Numbered from the stretch's first letter, positions 18,000 through 28,852 are shown. The stretch: DNA of 60,000 nucleotides from an uncultured Alphaproteobacteria bacterium (GCA_902541695.1 CACBRT010000001.1:1-60000), one strand, 5' to 3'. Notes: generated from the sequence alone by a model not told the origin. Program-made: numbers and translations.

Positions 18000-20660
18000 T
18001 TAGTTTCTACCATGACAATTTTTAAATTTTTTTCCTGATCCACAAGGACACGGAGAGTTTCTGCCAACTTTACCCCAATTTGCAGGGACTGTATTTTGTA
18101 ATATATCACTTTTATCTTTTTCTAAAACTTTTGATTTTTCAATATTATCAAAATTTGTTGTATTGTTTGAAACATTGCTATTTTCAACAAGTTGAAAAAA
18201 AGCCATAAATTTTGTAACTTCTTCTCCTATATTTTGTAGTAATACTTCAAATAGTTCGTATGCTTCTGACTTATACTCATTTAATGGATCTCTTTGTGCA
18301 TAACCTCTAAAACCGATTACAGATCTTAAATGTTCAAGTTTTAAAAGATGCTCTCTCCAAGATTTATCTATTGTTTGCAAAAGAATTTGTTTTTCAATAT
18401 TTTGTATAATATTAACCCCATATTTATTTACTTTTTCATCTAAAATTTTTGATGCTTCAATATTTATACGATCCAATAATTCTTCACCAGAAAAATTATC
18501 TTCATTCACCCAACTATCCAAAGGAAGGTTCAAACCTAATTTTTCCAATATTTTTGTTTTTAATAAATTATTATCCCATTGCATTGGGTCATTTTCATCT
18601 TCAACATTATCCAGTACAATATTTTCAATTACCTTCTCTCTCATTTCAATTATTGTTTCAGAAACAGTTTCTGCTTCCATTATTTCTCTTCTCTGATTAA
18701 AGATGGATTTTCTTTGTAAATTCATTACATCATCATATTTTAATAAATTTTTTCGAATATCAAAATTTCTTGCTTCTACTTTACTCTGAGCGCGTTCTAG
18801 AGCTTTATTAATCCAGGGATGTGCAATACTTTCGCCCTCTTTCATCCCTAATCTTTTTAACATAGAATCTAATTTATCTGATCCAAAAATTCTCATTAGA
18901 TCATCTTCTAAACTTAAATAAAAAGATGTTCTTCCAGGATCACCTTGTCTGCCAGAACGTCCTCTTAATTGATTATCAATTCTTCTACTTTCGTGTCTTT
19001 CTGTTGCTAGTACATAAAGACCACCAGCATCTTTTACAATTTTCTTTGATATCTCTACTTCTTCATTAATTTTCTGTTTTAATAAACTCACATCTTCTTG
19101 ATTTTTTTCTTTCCTTTGATCTAAGATCATGTCAGCATTACCACCAAGTTGGATATCAGTGCCTCTACCTGCCATGTTTGTTGCTATAGTAACAGCTCCG
19201 GGTATGCCGGCATTAGCAATTATATAGGCTTCTTCTTCGTGATATCTAGCATTTAGAACTTGGTGCTTTATACGTTCTTTTTTTAACATACTTGAAAGTA
19301 ATTCAGATTTTTCAATTGAAGTTGTACCTACAAGAACAGGTTGGCTTTTTTTGAAGGCCTTCTTTATTTCAAAAACTACTGCATTGTATTTTTCTTTAGA
19401 AGATCTGAAAACTTGATCATCTTCGTCTTTTCTTATAACTTCTTTATTTGTAGGAATTTCAATTACGCCCAGATTATAGATTTCTGAAAATTCTTCTGCC
19501 TCAGTCAATGCAGTTCCTGTCATTCCTGCTAGTTTTTCGTAAAGTCTAAAATAATTTTGAAAAGTTACAGATGCAAAAGTTACATTTTCTGATTGGATAG
19601 ATACATTTTCTTTAGCTTCAATAGCTTGGTGTAAACCGTTAGATAATCTACGACCACTCATCATTCTTCCGGTAAATTCGTCAATTAAAACTATTTCATT
19701 ATTTCTAACGATATAATCTTTATTTTTAAAAAACATTTTGTGTGCTAACAGAGCCTGATTAATGTGGTGAACTAAACTTGTACTTTCTGGATCATAAAGC
19801 GATTGGTTTAAATCCATAGTATTATTATCTCTTAATTTTAATTCTATAAATTCAATGCCAGGATCTGTTAGATTTACTGTTCTGGTTTTTTCTTCTAATT
19901 CATAATGTTCATCTTTTAAATTAGGAATTAATTTATTAATACTATTATAGAGATCAGATTTATCTTCTGTTGGCCCTGAAATGATAAGTGGCGTTCTAGC
20001 TTCATCAATTAATATGCTGTCAACCTCATCAACAATAGCATAATATGGATTTCTTTGAAATACTTCTTCAAGACTTGATTTCATATTATCTCTTAAATAA
20101 TCAAAGCCAAGTTCATTATTAGTAGCATAAGTAACGTCTGCTAAATATGCTTGTTTTTTAAGTTGTTCATCCATTTCTGGATAAATTGAAGCTACCTTTA
20201 AATTTAAAAAATTATAGATTTCTCCCATCCATTTTGCATCCCTTTTGGCTAGGTAGTCATTTACAGTAACTATATGTACTCCACGTTCAATTAAAGCATT
20301 GAGATAAACTGGCATAACGGCAGTAAGAGTTTTTCCTTCTCCTGTTTTCATTTCTGCAATATTACCTTGATGAAGAAATATACCACCAATTAGTTGAACA
20401 TCAAAAGGTCGTTGTCCTATTGTCCTAACAGATGCTTCTCTAACAACTGCAAATGCCTCTGGTAATAATTGATCTAATGTTTCACCATTTTTAATTCTTT
20501 CTTTAAATTCAGAAGTCTTATTGGCTATTTGTTGATCAGAAAGCTTTTTTATTTCTTCCTCATGGTCATTAATCTTTTTTACTATTGGTAATATTGATTT
20601 AATTGCCCTTTCATTAGAGGATCCAAAGATTTTTGATGCTAATTTTCCAAAACTAAACAT
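18000..20660 (-). CDS. secA: Protein translocase ATPase SecA
   Basis: 886 residues. N-terminal [16 protein letters not shown], Walker A region [15 protein letters not shown] near residue 105, the DEAD-like motif [32 protein letters not shown], and [11 protein letters not shown] of the second helicase domain. The C-terminal zinc motif [14 protein letters not shown], which contacts SecB and ribosomes, is intact. Drives export of unfolded proteins through SecYEG. Divergent from argJ over 176 bases, which must hold both promoters. Confidence 0.98.
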   Translation of the reverse strand: MFSFGKLASKIFGSSNERAIKSILPIVKKINDHEEEIKKLSDQQIANKTSEFKERIKNGETLDQLLPEAFAVVREASVRTIGQRPFDVQLIGGIFLHQGNIAEMKTGEGKTLTAVMPVYLNALIERGVHIVTVNDYLAKRDAKWMGEIYNFLNLKVASIYPEMDEQLKKQAYLADVTYATNNELGFDYLRDNMKSSLEEVFQRNPYYAIVDEVDSILIDEARTPLIISGPTEDKSDLYNSINKLIPNLKDEHYELEEKTRTVNLTDPGIEFIELKLRDNNTMDLNQSLYDPESTSLVHHINQALLAHKMFFKNKDYIVRNNEIVLIDEFTGRMMSGRRLSNGLHQAIEAKENVSIQSENVTFASVTFQNYFRLYEKLAGMTGTALTEAEEFSEIYNLGVIEIPTNKEVIRKDEDDQVFRSSKEKYNAVVFEIKKAFKKSQPVLVGTTSIEKSELLSSMLKKERIKHQVLNARYHEEEAYIIANAGIPGAVTIATNMAGRGTDIQLGGNADMILDQRKEKNQEDVSLLKQKINEEVEISKKIVKDAGGLYVLATERHESRRIDNQLRGRSGRQGDPGRTSFYLSLEDDLMRIFGSDKLDSMLKRLGMKEGESIAHPWINKALERAQSKVEARNFDIRKNLLKYDDVMNLQRKSIFNQRREIMEAETVSETIIEMREKVIENIVLDNVEDENDPMQWDNNLLKTKILEKLGLNLPLDSWVNEDNFSGEELLDRINIEASKILDEKVNKYGVNIIQNIEKQILLQTIDKSWREHLLKLEHLRSVIGFRGYAQRDPLNEYKSEAYELFEVLLQNIGEEVTKFMAFFQLVENSNVSNNTTNFDNIEKSKVLEKDKSDILQNTVPANWGKVGRNSPCPCGSGKKFKNCHGRN

Positions 20661-20836
20661 TTTATTTTTAAAAGCCTTCTTATTTGTTTTTGTTTATTTT
20701 TAAATAATATTAAATACACTAAAGTTAATTAATTTGTTGTAGTTTATACCAATATTAAGGTAAAGCAGTAATGATTTAAGATTAGTATTCTAGATTCTTT
20801 ATTTAATAAATAATTAATATTATAAATTTAAAAAAA

Positions 20837-22069
20837 ATGAAAAAAATTAATTTTTTTAATAAAAAAGAAATTAAAATAAAAGGTGCAAAATTTTCAGCTT
20901 TAAGTGCTAATATAAAATATTCAGACAAATTGGACTTAACACTTATTTACCTTGATGCTGGTAGTATTATTACAGGTGTTTTTACTAATTCACTTACTAA
21001 AGCTGCTTCCGTAATCTGGTCCAAAAAAGTTGTAAAAAATGCCTATAAAATAAATAATGCGCCAATTGCAATATTAGTAAATTCAGGAAACGCAAATGCA
21101 TTTACTGGAGTAGAAGGTACTCAAGCAGTTGAAAAAATAGTATCTGAAATATCAAAAAAATTGAAAATAAGTAAAAAAAGAATCTTAATGGCTTCAACTG
21201 GTGTAATTGGAGAATTTCTACCTACTCAAAAAATAATAAAAAAAATACCAGGGTTAATTCAAAAGCTTTCTGAAAATCAAATACCTCAATGTGCTCAGGC
21301 GATCATGACAACGGATACTCACCCAAAATTAAGATTTAAAAAATTTAAATTAGAAAATTCGGATATCTCCATTGTTGGTGTAGCTAAAGGTTCAGGTATG
21401 ATTTCACCTAATATGGCCACTATGCTTGCTTTTATTATAACTGATGCAAAAATTGCTTATCCAATTTTGCAAAAACTTACTGCGGATTTATCCTGTAAGA
21501 CTTTTAATTCTATAACTGTTGATGGAGACACATCAACATCTGATATGGTTTTAATTTCTTCAACCTCAAAATCTGATATGGAACCTATAGTCAAATTTTC
21601 AGATAAGAGAATTAAGGATTTTTCTAGATTTTTAGAATTAATTATGAAAAATTTGGCATTGGATATTGTTAAAGATGGAGAAGGTGCTAAGAAATTAGTT
21701 GAATATCAAATTGAAGGTGCTACTAGTGACAAAAGTGCAAAAATAATAGCTTTTTCAATAGCAAATTCGCCTTTAGTAAAAACTGCAATAGCTGGTGAAG
21801 ATCCTAATTGGGGCAGGATAGTAATGGCAATAGGTAAGTCAGGAGAAACTATTATTCAAGAAAAGATTAAAATTTATTTAGGAAAAAGTTTAGTAACAAA
21901 ATATGGTAAGGTTTTTAAAAAATATGATGAGAAAAAAGCAAAGAGATATATGAAAAACAAAAATTTATTGGTTAAGGTAAACTTAGGTATTGGAGAGGGA
22001 AAATCAAAGGTTTGGGGTTGTGACTTTACAAAAGAATACATAGAAATCAATGCAGATTATCGATCGTAA
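20837..22069 (+). CDS. argJ: Bifunctional ornithine acetyltransferase / N-acetylglutamate synthase
   Basis: 410 residues. The self-cleavage site Met-Ala-Thr195-Met-Leu (in PNMATMLAF) splits the precursor into alpha and beta chains, with Thr195 as nucleophile. Also VLVNSGNANAF-like segment, MASTGVIGE with the oxyanion-hole Thr-Gly, and AGEDPNWGRI. Transfers acetyl from N-acetylornithine to glutamate, closing the cyclic arginine pathway. Start ATG at 20837 gives the Lys-rich MKKINFFNKKEIKIKG N-terminus. Its 3' end overlaps mutT by 20 bases, as in other alphaproteobacteria. Confidence 0.97.
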   Translation: MKKINFFNKKEIKIKGAKFSALSANIKYSDKLDLTLIYLDAGSIITGVFTNSLTKAASVIWSKKVVKNAYKINNAPIAILVNSGNANAFTGVEGTQAVEKIVSEISKKLKISKKRILMASTGVIGEFLPTQKIIKKIPGLIQKLSENQIPQCAQAIMTTDTHPKLRFKKFKLENSDISIVGVAKGSGMISPNMATMLAFIITDAKIAYPILQKLTADLSCKTFNSITVDGDTSTSDMVLISSTSKSDMEPIVKFSDKRIKDFSRFLELIMKNLALDIVKDGEGAKKLVEYQIEGATSDKSAKIIAFSIANSPLVKTAIAGEDPNWGRIVMAIGKSGETIIQEKIKIYLGKSLVTKYGKVFKKYDEKKAKRYMKNKNLLVKVNLGIGEGKSKVWGCDFTKEYIEINADYRS

Positions 22070-22463
22070 AATTCAATTAGTGGCTGCAGTTGCATTAACA
22101 GATATTGATAGTAGGGTGCTAATTACTAAGAGACCAGATAATAAACATATGGGAGGATTATGGGAATTTCCAGGTGGTAAATTAGAAAATAAAGAAAAAG
22201 CAGAAGATGCATTGATAAGAGAATTGTATGAAGAATTAAATATAAAAACTTGGAAAAGTTGCCTTGCCCCTCTAACTTTCTCTACTTATGATTACCAAGA
22301 TTTTAATCTTATATTATTATTATTTGTATGTAGAAAATGGGATGGAGTAATTACTCCAAATGAAGGACAAGATATTAAGTGGGTATATTCTAGAGAATTA
22401 AACAAGTACCCTATGCCTGAAGCAGACAAACCGTTAATTTCAATTCTTAGAGATTATATTTAA
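22050..22463 (+). CDS. mutT: 8-oxo-dGTP diphosphatase MutT (NUDIX)
   Basis: 137 residues. The NUDIX box is complete: G-K-L-E-N-K-E, then seven residues and RELYEELNI, though the final Gly of the consensus is Asn. WEFPGGKLE and the C-terminal WVYSRELNKYPMPEAD match MutT specifically (the PxAD end is typical). Hydrolyses 8-oxo-dGTP to prevent A-to-C transversions. The start overlaps argJ by 20 bases, so translation is probably coupled. Confidence 0.93.
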   Translation: MQIIDRKIQLVAAVALTDIDSRVLITKRPDNKHMGGLWEFPGGKLENKEKAEDALIRELYEELNIKTWKSCLAPLTFSTYDYQDFNLILLLFVCRKWDGVITPNEGQDIKWVYSRELNKYPMPEADKPLISILRDYI

Positions 22464-22539
22464 AAAAATATAGATGTCATTATAGAGATAAAAAATTAGG
22501 TAGTAATTTTTTGCTTTAATTTTAATATGGAGTATTATT

Positions 22540-23187
22540 GTGAGAGAAAATATATTAAAAACTAATAATGTATTAAAAAAATATTTCTTAAAACAAAAAA
22601 TTCTACCGATTTTAACAATTGAAGAATTGAGCACTTGTAAATTTTTAGAGGACATTTTTTTAGAAAATGGTGTTCGGACGTTTGAAATTACACTAAGAAC
22701 TGAAGTTGCTTTAAAAGCAATAAGTATAATGTCTTCTAACAATAATTTTATAGTTGGAGCTGGTACCTTAAAAAACGAAAAAGATGTTTGTTCAGCTATG
22801 AGTGCAGGGGCGAAATTTGGTGTATCACCAGGTATAAGTGATAATCTTTTTAATGAATGTCAGAGAAAAAGCTTTCCTTTAATTCCTGGTGTTTCTAGTC
22901 CTTCTGAAATTATGATTGCTTATAATCGTGGGTATGAAATCTTAAAACTTTTTCCAGTTGAAGTTATAGGTGGTATTAAAATGCTAAAAGCATTAGCTGG
23001 TCCTTTTCCAGATTGTTCATTCTTTCCAACTGGTGGGATTAGTCAAGATAATGCTAAAGATTATTTAAATTTATCTAATGTTTATGGTGTAGCTGGTAGT
23101 TGGATGGTCCCAAAGAATTTAGTAGATCAAAGTGACTGGAACGCAATAAGAAAAATTTTGAAAAGTAGTTTGAAAAATAATGCATAA
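22540..23187 (+). CDS. eda: 2-dehydro-3-deoxyphosphogluconate (KDPG) aldolase
   Basis: 215 residues from a GTG start with a weak GGAG 10 bases before. Class I aldolase: Schiff-base Lys136 in ILKLFPVE, the catalytic Glu in FEITLRT (~residue 49), VGAGTLKNEKD, and FFPTGGISQDN. Cleaves KDPG to pyruvate and glyceraldehyde-3-phosphate, the last step of the Entner-Doudoroff pathway. Overlaps pgi by 8 bases. Zwf and Edd are not in this window. Confidence 0.95.
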   Translation: MRENILKTNNVLKKYFLKQKILPILTIEELSTCKFLEDIFLENGVRTFEITLRTEVALKAISIMSSNNNFIVGAGTLKNEKDVCSAMSAGAKFGVSPGISDNLFNECQRKSFPLIPGVSSPSEIMIAYNRGYEILKLFPVEVIGGIKMLKALAGPFPDCSFFPTGGISQDNAKDYLNLSNVYGVAGSWMVPKNLVDQSDWNAIRKILKSSLKNNA

Positions 23188-24790
23188 TCCTTATTGGAAA
23201 TTGATTGAAAAAAATCGTATTGATTTTAAGAAAAGAAGAATTGAAACACTTTTTGAAATTGATAAAAACAGATTCAAAAACTTTAGTTTGAAAATAGAAG
23301 ATCTGTATTTCGATTTCTCAAAAACTAATATAGATGAAGATACAATTCAAAATCTTAGAAAATTAGCTGAAACTTCTAATATTATGAATAAAATTAATTC
23401 TATGTTTAGAGGTGAAAAAATTAACATTACAGAAAATAGAGCTGTTTTGCATACTGCACTTAGAAATTTTAACAATAATTCATTACTTAAAAATAGTAAG
23501 GTTAACAAAACATTAGTTTCTAGGTATAAAGTTATTTCTAAGTTTTGTAACAAAATTAGAAATGGCAAAAAAAAATCTTGTACTGGAGATAAATTTACTG
23601 ATGTTGTGAATATAGGAATAGGCGGTTCTGAAATAGGTCCAAAATTTGTAACAAGAGCTTTATCAGAATATCATAATGGTCCCAAAATTCATTTTGTCTC
23701 AAATATTGATCCGTCAGATATAGATTACATTATTAAAAATCTTAATCCGAATAAAACGCTTTTTGTATTATCTTCTAAATCTTTTACAACAACTGAAACA
23801 ATTTATAATTCTAAAACAGCAATAAAATGGGTTTGTTCTAAATTAGGTTCTGATGGTATTAAAAATTTTGTGGCAGTTTGCTCTTCAAAGGAAAGAGCTT
23901 TAGATTTTGGAATTTTAAGTGAAAATATTTACGAATTTGATGAATGGGTGGGAGGTCGTTTTTCAGTTTGGGGACCTATAGGTTTACCTATAATGTTAGC
24001 AATAGGTGTTGATCAATTTAAAGAATTTTTAGAAGGTGGTTCTCAAATAGATTATCATTTTAAAAACGAAGAAATTTCTAAAAATATTCCTTTGACTTTA
24101 GCATTGATTGGATTCTGGCATTCTACAATATGTAAGTATAGTTCAAGAGCTATTTTACCTTATGAAAGCAAACTTGAATACCTCACTACATATTTACAAC
24201 AACTTGATATGGAAAGTAATGGTAAATCAGTTAACTTAAGTGGAGAAAAAATTGGCTATCCAACAACTCCAGCAATTTGGGGACAGATTGGTACTAATAA
24301 TCAACATACCTTTTTTCAATTTTTGCACCAAAGTAATCAAATAATCCCATGTGAGTTTTTACTAGGCGCAAATTGTGTAGAAAAAAAATATGATAAAAAT
24401 CATCACTCACAATTGATAATAAATTGTATAGCTCAAACAGAAGCTTTAATGCTTGGACTTAATTCTAAAACTCATCATAAAGAAAAAAATGAAAATGTTG
24501 ATCTTCATAAATATTGTGAAGGCAACAGACCCTCTACAATTCTATTATATAGAGAGCTTACTCCTAAAATTTTGGGTAAACTATTAGCACTTTTTGAGCA
24601 TAGAACAATTACTGAAGGTTTTTTATGGAATATAAATTCTTTTGATCAATGGGGAGTGGAAATAGGAAAAACAATAGCGAAAAGATTAACCGAAAATTAT
24701 AAAGAAGATAAAGTACGAAATTTCAGTAGTTCAACATTAAATTTGTTGAGTGAAATAAACAAGCTCAAAGAATTTAAAGATTATGAATAA
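23180..24790 (+). CDS. pgi: Glucose-6-phosphate isomerase
   Basis: 536 residues. Motifs: VVNIGIGGSEIGPKFVTRAL, SSKSFTTTETIYN (phosphate binding), DEWVGGRFSVWGPIGLP, and near the C-terminus SFDQWGVEIGK with the catalytic Lys. Slightly shorter than E. coli Pgi (549). Interconverts glucose-6-P and fructose-6-P, feeding the Entner-Doudoroff branch with eda. Overlaps both neighbours by 8 bases each (eda upstream and waaA downstream), so the three are one translation-coupled operon. Confidence 0.97.
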   Translation: MHNPYWKLIEKNRIDFKKRRIETLFEIDKNRFKNFSLKIEDLYFDFSKTNIDEDTIQNLRKLAETSNIMNKINSMFRGEKINITENRAVLHTALRNFNNNSLLKNSKVNKTLVSRYKVISKFCNKIRNGKKKSCTGDKFTDVVNIGIGGSEIGPKFVTRALSEYHNGPKIHFVSNIDPSDIDYIIKNLNPNKTLFVLSSKSFTTTETIYNSKTAIKWVCSKLGSDGIKNFVAVCSSKERALDFGILSENIYEFDEWVGGRFSVWGPIGLPIMLAIGVDQFKEFLEGGSQIDYHFKNEEISKNIPLTLALIGFWHSTICKYSSRAILPYESKLEYLTTYLQQLDMESNGKSVNLSGEKIGYPTTPAIWGQIGTNNQHTFFQFLHQSNQIIPCEFLLGANCVEKKYDKNHHSQLIINCIAQTEALMLGLNSKTHHKEKNENVDLHKYCEGNRPSTILLYRELTPKILGKLLALFEHRTITEGFLWNINSFDQWGVEIGKTIAKRLTENYKEDKVRNFSSSTLNLLSEINKLKEFKDYE

Positions 24791-26066
24791 GAGTAATAAA
24801 CACTCGATTATTTTAAAAGTTTATTTTTTTGCAACTAGGTATTTTGAAATATTTTTATTTTTATTTCTCAAGTATAGATTAATAAAGGGTAAGGAAGATA
24901 AAAATAGAATCTTTGAAAGAAAAGGGATTTCTAATTTTGAAAGACCGCAAGGTAAGTTAATTTGGTTTAATGCTGCAAGTGTAGGTGAGTCACTAAGTAT
25001 TTTAAATTTAGTAGAAGAATTAAGTAAAAAAAATAAAAATTTATATTTTTTGATAACTACTACTACGATTTCTTCTTCTATAATATTAAAAGAAAAAATA
25101 CCAGACAACTGTATACATCAATTTTCTCCAATAGATACATTTTCTTCCTCAAAAAAATTTTTAGATCACTGGAAACCAGATTTAGCAATATTTGTTGAAA
25201 GTGAGTTCTGGCCTAGACTTATTTTTGAAGTAAAAAAAAGAGGAATTCCACTTGGTTTAATTAATGCAAGAATGGAGAAAAAAACTTATGAAAGTTGGTC
25301 AAATATTAAAAATTCTGCAAAGCTTATTTTAGAAAAATTCGATTTTGTCTATGCCAACGATAATGTAACTTCTCGAAGGTTATTATCCCTTGGAATAAGT
25401 AAAAGTAAATTATTAGGAGTTGTTTCTTCTAAAGAACACGCAATTCCCCTTTCTTACGAGCTTGAAGAAAGAGAAAAATTCTTAAAAATATTTCACAATA
25501 AAAAGGTTTGGGTAGCAGCTTCAACACATCAAGGTGAAGAAGAAATACTAGAAGCAACACAAAAACTACTATTTGATAATGATCAAAACTTTTTATTAAT
25601 TTTAGTACCTCGCCATCCCGATAGAGGTCTTGATATATATAAAAAATTAAAATTAAACGGACAAGTAATCAAGATTAGAAGTAAGGGACAGAAAATAACT
25701 AAAGAAACCTCAATTTATTTAGCTGATACCTTAGGAGAATTGGGTTTATGGTATAATTTGAGTAAAATAGTATTTTTAGGAGGATCTCTTGTAAAAATAG
25801 GTGGTCATAATCCCTATGAACCTTGCAGGTTTGGTAATGCTATTATTTCTGGGCCATATATTTTTAATTTTCAAGAGGCTTTTGATCAATTAAGGAAGAA
25901 TAAGGCATCAATAATAGTGCAAAATGCGCAAGAATTGGCTGTTCAAATCAAAAATTTGAGTTTTAAGGATAATGCATCAACACTCGGTAATAGAGGATTT
26001 AAATATGTTAATTCCCTTGCTAATAATTGTTCCAAAATAATCAATACAATAAGTACATTTACTTAA
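24783..26066 (+). CDS. waaA: 3-deoxy-D-manno-octulosonic acid (Kdo) transferase
   Basis: 427 residues. An N-terminal membrane segment (about 10-28), then the GT-B fold with IWFNAASVGESLSI (catalytic Glu), FVESEFWPRLI, LINARME, and the C-terminal CMP-Kdo site GGSLVKIGGHNPYEPCRFG. Adds Kdo to lipid A on the cytoplasmic face, so the organism makes lipopolysaccharide. Last gene of eda-pgi-waaA; the metabolic link to eda and pgi is not obvious and may just be linkage. Confidence 0.95.
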   Translation: MNKSNKHSIILKVYFFATRYFEIFLFLFLKYRLIKGKEDKNRIFERKGISNFERPQGKLIWFNAASVGESLSILNLVEELSKKNKNLYFLITTTTISSSIILKEKIPDNCIHQFSPIDTFSSSKKFLDHWKPDLAIFVESEFWPRLIFEVKKRGIPLGLINARMEKKTYESWSNIKNSAKLILEKFDFVYANDNVTSRRLLSLGISKSKLLGVVSSKEHAIPLSYELEEREKFLKIFHNKKVWVAASTHQGEEEILEATQKLLFDNDQNFLLILVPRHPDRGLDIYKKLKLNGQVIKIRSKGQKITKETSIYLADTLGELGLWYNLSKIVFLGGSLVKIGGHNPYEPCRFGNAIISGPYIFNFQEAFDQLRKNKASIIVQNAQELAVQIKNLSFKDNASTLGNRGFKYVNSLANNCSKIINTISTFT

Positions 26067-26130
26067 TTTTTTCTTACATTGATTTTCTTTTATTTTGTGG
26101 ATAGAAAAAGATTAAAACAGAGGTAATAAA

Positions 26131-27129
26131 TTGAAAATAAAATCAAATATTTTGATAACAGGCGGAACAGGTTCATTTGGATCAAAATTTATTCCACTAA
26201 CATTAGAAAAATATAATCCAAAAAGATTAGTAGTTTTTTCTCGTGATGAGATTAAGCAGTGGAATATGCAAAAAATATATCAAAATGATCCTAGAGTAAG
26301 ATTTTTTATTGGTGATGTTAGAGATAAAGATAGATTAATGAGAGCTTTAGATGGTATTGACTATGTAATACATGCAGCAGCAACAAAAATAGTACCTACA
26401 GCAGAATATAATCCTTTTGAATGTGTAAAAACTAATGTTCTTGGAGCTATGAATGTTATAGATGCTTGTTTAGATAAGAATATAAAAAAGTGTGTAGCAT
26501 TATCTACTGATAAAGCTTCAAATCCAATAAACCTCTACGGGGCGACTAAATTAGCTTCTGATAAAATGTTTGTTGCAGGTAATTCTTACTCTGGTTCTTC
26601 AAAGTGCAAATTCTCAGTTGTTAGATATGGGAATGTAATGGGATCTCGTGGGTCAGTTATTCCCTTTTTTTTACATAAAGAAAAAGAAGGTTATTTCCCA
26701 ATTACTGATTTGAGGATGACACGTTTCATGATCTCTTTAGAACAAGGTGTTGAATTAGTTTGGAAAGCTTTTGATGATATGGAAGGAGGAGAAATTTATG
26801 TAAAAAAAATTCCTTCCATGAAAGTTATTGATATAGCTAAATGTATTAATCCAAAAATAGATTTTAAAATTATTGGAATCAGACCAGGTGAAAAGTTGCA
26901 TGAACAAATGATTGGATTAGAGGATGCTCCAAATACTTATGAATATATTGATTATTATAAAATTTTTCCTGTTATTCAAAACTGGTTCAAAGATCCAGTT
27001 AAGATAAAAGGTGGTAAGAAAGTTTCAGAAGATTTTATTTACACCTCTGATACAAATACAGACTGGTTAAATAACAGGGATTTTAAAAAATGGCTTTCTG
27101 AAAATAGAAAGTCTGTTGAAATAATTTAA
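26131..27129 (+). CDS. pseB: UDP-N-acetylglucosamine 4,6-dehydratase, inverting (PseB-like)
   Basis: 332 residues from TTG, with AGAGG 7 bases upstream. Extended SDR: NILITGGTGSFG, then VVFSRDEIKQWNM, ALDGIDYVIHAAATKIVP, catalytic STDKA followed by NPINLYGATK (Asp-Lys pair and Tyr-x3-Lys), and RYGNVMGSRGSVIPFF. These are the hallmarks of the short PseB/FlaA1 form, not the long membrane-bound CapD. First step from UDP-GlcNAc toward pseudaminic-type sugars: dehydration with C5 inversion. First gene of the glycan locus, 17 bases before the NeuB-like synthase. Confidence 0.92.
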   Translation: MKIKSNILITGGTGSFGSKFIPLTLEKYNPKRLVVFSRDEIKQWNMQKIYQNDPRVRFFIGDVRDKDRLMRALDGIDYVIHAAATKIVPTAEYNPFECVKTNVLGAMNVIDACLDKNIKKCVALSTDKASNPINLYGATKLASDKMFVAGNSYSGSSKCKFSVVRYGNVMGSRGSVIPFFLHKEKEGYFPITDLRMTRFMISLEQGVELVWKAFDDMEGGEIYVKKIPSMKVIDIAKCINPKIDFKIIGIRPGEKLHEQMIGLEDAPNTYEYIDYYKIFPVIQNWFKDPVKIKGGKKVSEDFIYTSDTNTDWLNNRDFKKWLSENRKSVEII

Positions 27130-27146
27130 TTATTAGTGAAAATCAA

Positions 27147-28232
27147 ATGAAAAAAGAAAAATATTGTAAAGAACTGTATTTAAATAACCGAAAAATAGGC
27201 GTTAATGAAAAAACATATTTTATTGCTGATATTGCAGCTAATCATGATGGTGATTTAGGCAGAGCTATTGATTTAATTAATTTGGCAAAAGAAGCTGGAG
27301 CTGATTGTGCTAAATTTCAACATTTTGAAGCTGAGACAATTGTAAGTGATAGGGGTTTTTCAGGAGAAATGTCATCAGTTTCTCACCAATCAAAATGGGA
27401 AAAAACAGTTTATGAAATATATGACCAATACCATACAAAATTAGAATGGACACAAGATCTTCTTGGTGAATGTAAAAAAGCAAACATAGATTTTATGACT
27501 ACACCATATAATTTTGAAGCAATTAAATTATTCAGAGATACCGTACCTGGATTTAAAATTGGATCTGGAGATATAACCTTTAAAAGTATTCTTGTAGAGA
27601 TTGCTAAGCAAGGCAAACCAGTTTTTTTAGCTACTGGTGCTTCAAGTTTAGAGGAAGTAAAAAGAAGTGTGGATATCCTTTTATCTTTAAATCCTAAAAT
27701 CTGTTTAATGCAATGTAATACCAACTATACTGGTGATATAAGCAATTTTAATTATGTGAATTTGAATGTGTTAAAAACTTTTTCTAAAATCTGGCCTGGT
27801 ATGGTTTTAGGATTATCTGACCATACCCCAGGTCATAGCACAGTTTTGGGTGCTATTTCGATGGGAGCTTCAGTTATTGAAAAACATTTTACAGATGATA
27901 ATTCTAGGAAAGGCCCAGATCATAATTTTGCAATGAATCCTAAGACTTGGAGTGATATGGTTAATTCTACTAGAGAATTAGAATTATCATTAGGCGACGG
28001 TATTAAGCGAATTGAAAAAAATGAAAAAGATACTGTTCTGATTCAAAGAAGAGCCTTAAGATTAAGAAAAAATATGAAAATTGGGGATATAATAACGCCA
28101 GAGGATATAGTTGCTTTAAGACCATGTCCAAAAAATGCATTGACACCCATGGATTATGATAATGTTATTGGGAAAAAGCTTGTTAACTGCAAAATTAGGG
28201 GGGAAGAAATTAGTTGGATGGATTTAATTTAG
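27147..28232 (+). CDS. NeuB/PseI-family nonulosonic acid synthase
   Basis: 361 residues. TIM-barrel synthase with YFIADIAANHDGD, CAKFQ, DFMTTPYNFEAI, FKIGSGDITF, LGLSDHTPGHST and the C-terminal SAF (antifreeze-like) domain from about residue 300 (KIGDIITPEDI). Condenses a hexosamine with phosphoenolpyruvate to give a nine-carbon acid sugar. The HD in ANHDGD replaces the common HN of NeuB, so sialic, legionaminic and pseudaminic acid cannot be told apart. The PseB neighbour suggests the pseudaminic side. Its end overlaps the glycosyltransferase start. Confidence 0.9.
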   Translation: MKKEKYCKELYLNNRKIGVNEKTYFIADIAANHDGDLGRAIDLINLAKEAGADCAKFQHFEAETIVSDRGFSGEMSSVSHQSKWEKTVYEIYDQYHTKLEWTQDLLGECKKANIDFMTTPYNFEAIKLFRDTVPGFKIGSGDITFKSILVEIAKQGKPVFLATGASSLEEVKRSVDILLSLNPKICLMQCNTNYTGDISNFNYVNLNVLKTFSKIWPGMVLGLSDHTPGHSTVLGAISMGASVIEKHFTDDNSRKGPDHNFAMNPKTWSDMVNSTRELELSLGDGIKRIEKNEKDTVLIQRRALRLRKNMKIGDIITPEDIVALRPCPKNALTPMDYDNVIGKKLVNCKIRGEEISWMDLI

Positions 28233-28852
28233 GTATTCTTATACCTGCTTTTAATGAAGAAAAAACAGTTGCAGAAATCATTTTAAAAGCAAGAAAATTT
28301 GGATCTGTAATTTTAAGTGATGATAGTAGTTTAGATAATACTATAAAATTATCAAAAAAAGCTGGCGCAAAAGTTTTAACTAATATTTTTGATAAAGGTT
28401 ATGAAGGAAACTTAAAAACTTTATTGAAATTTGCATCTGAAAAAGGACAATTTAGTCATTACATCACACTAGACGCAGATGGTGAGCTTCCTCCCGATCA
28501 AATTTCAAAGTTTCTTGAAAATATGCAATCATATGATTTATGTATTGGTCAAAGAAGCAAATTTAATCGAACTGTTGAATACTTTTTAGGTATATATTTT
28601 TACTTTAGATATGGTATTAGGGATCCTATTTCAGGTATGAAATTTTATTCAAAAAGTCTTTTATGTGATTTTTACAATGATAAAAGGGAACTTAATCTAG
28701 GTACTTCAATAATTAAGTTTTGCAAATCAAGAAAATACAAAATTAACACAATTAAAATTAAGGTAAAAAAAAGGAAAGATAGCTCTAGATTTGGAGAAAG
28801 TATTTTTTCTCAATTTAAATTAATAAGAATTATATTTAGAGATTTAAAATAG
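28214..28852 (+). CDS. Family 2 glycosyltransferase (DPM1-like), short
   Basis: 212 residues from TTG, overlapping the preceding gene by 19 bases. GT-A fold: LGILIPAFNEEKTVAEII at the start, VILSDDSSLDNT, and the DxD motif in ITLDADGELPPDQ. Ends at residue ~212 without the C-terminal membrane helices of many DPM1-like enzymes. Probably transfers a sugar from a nucleotide donor to a lipid or glycan acceptor; the acceptor is unknown. Its overlap with the NeuB-like gene points to a shared role in this locus. Confidence 0.85.
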   Translation: MDGFNLGILIPAFNEEKTVAEIILKARKFGSVILSDDSSLDNTIKLSKKAGAKVLTNIFDKGYEGNLKTLLKFASEKGQFSHYITLDADGELPPDQISKFLENMQSYDLCIGQRSKFNRTVEYFLGIYFYFRYGIRDPISGMKFYSKSLLCDFYNDKRELNLGTSIIKFCKSRKYKINTIKIKVKKRKDSSRFGESIFSQFKLIRIIFRDLK

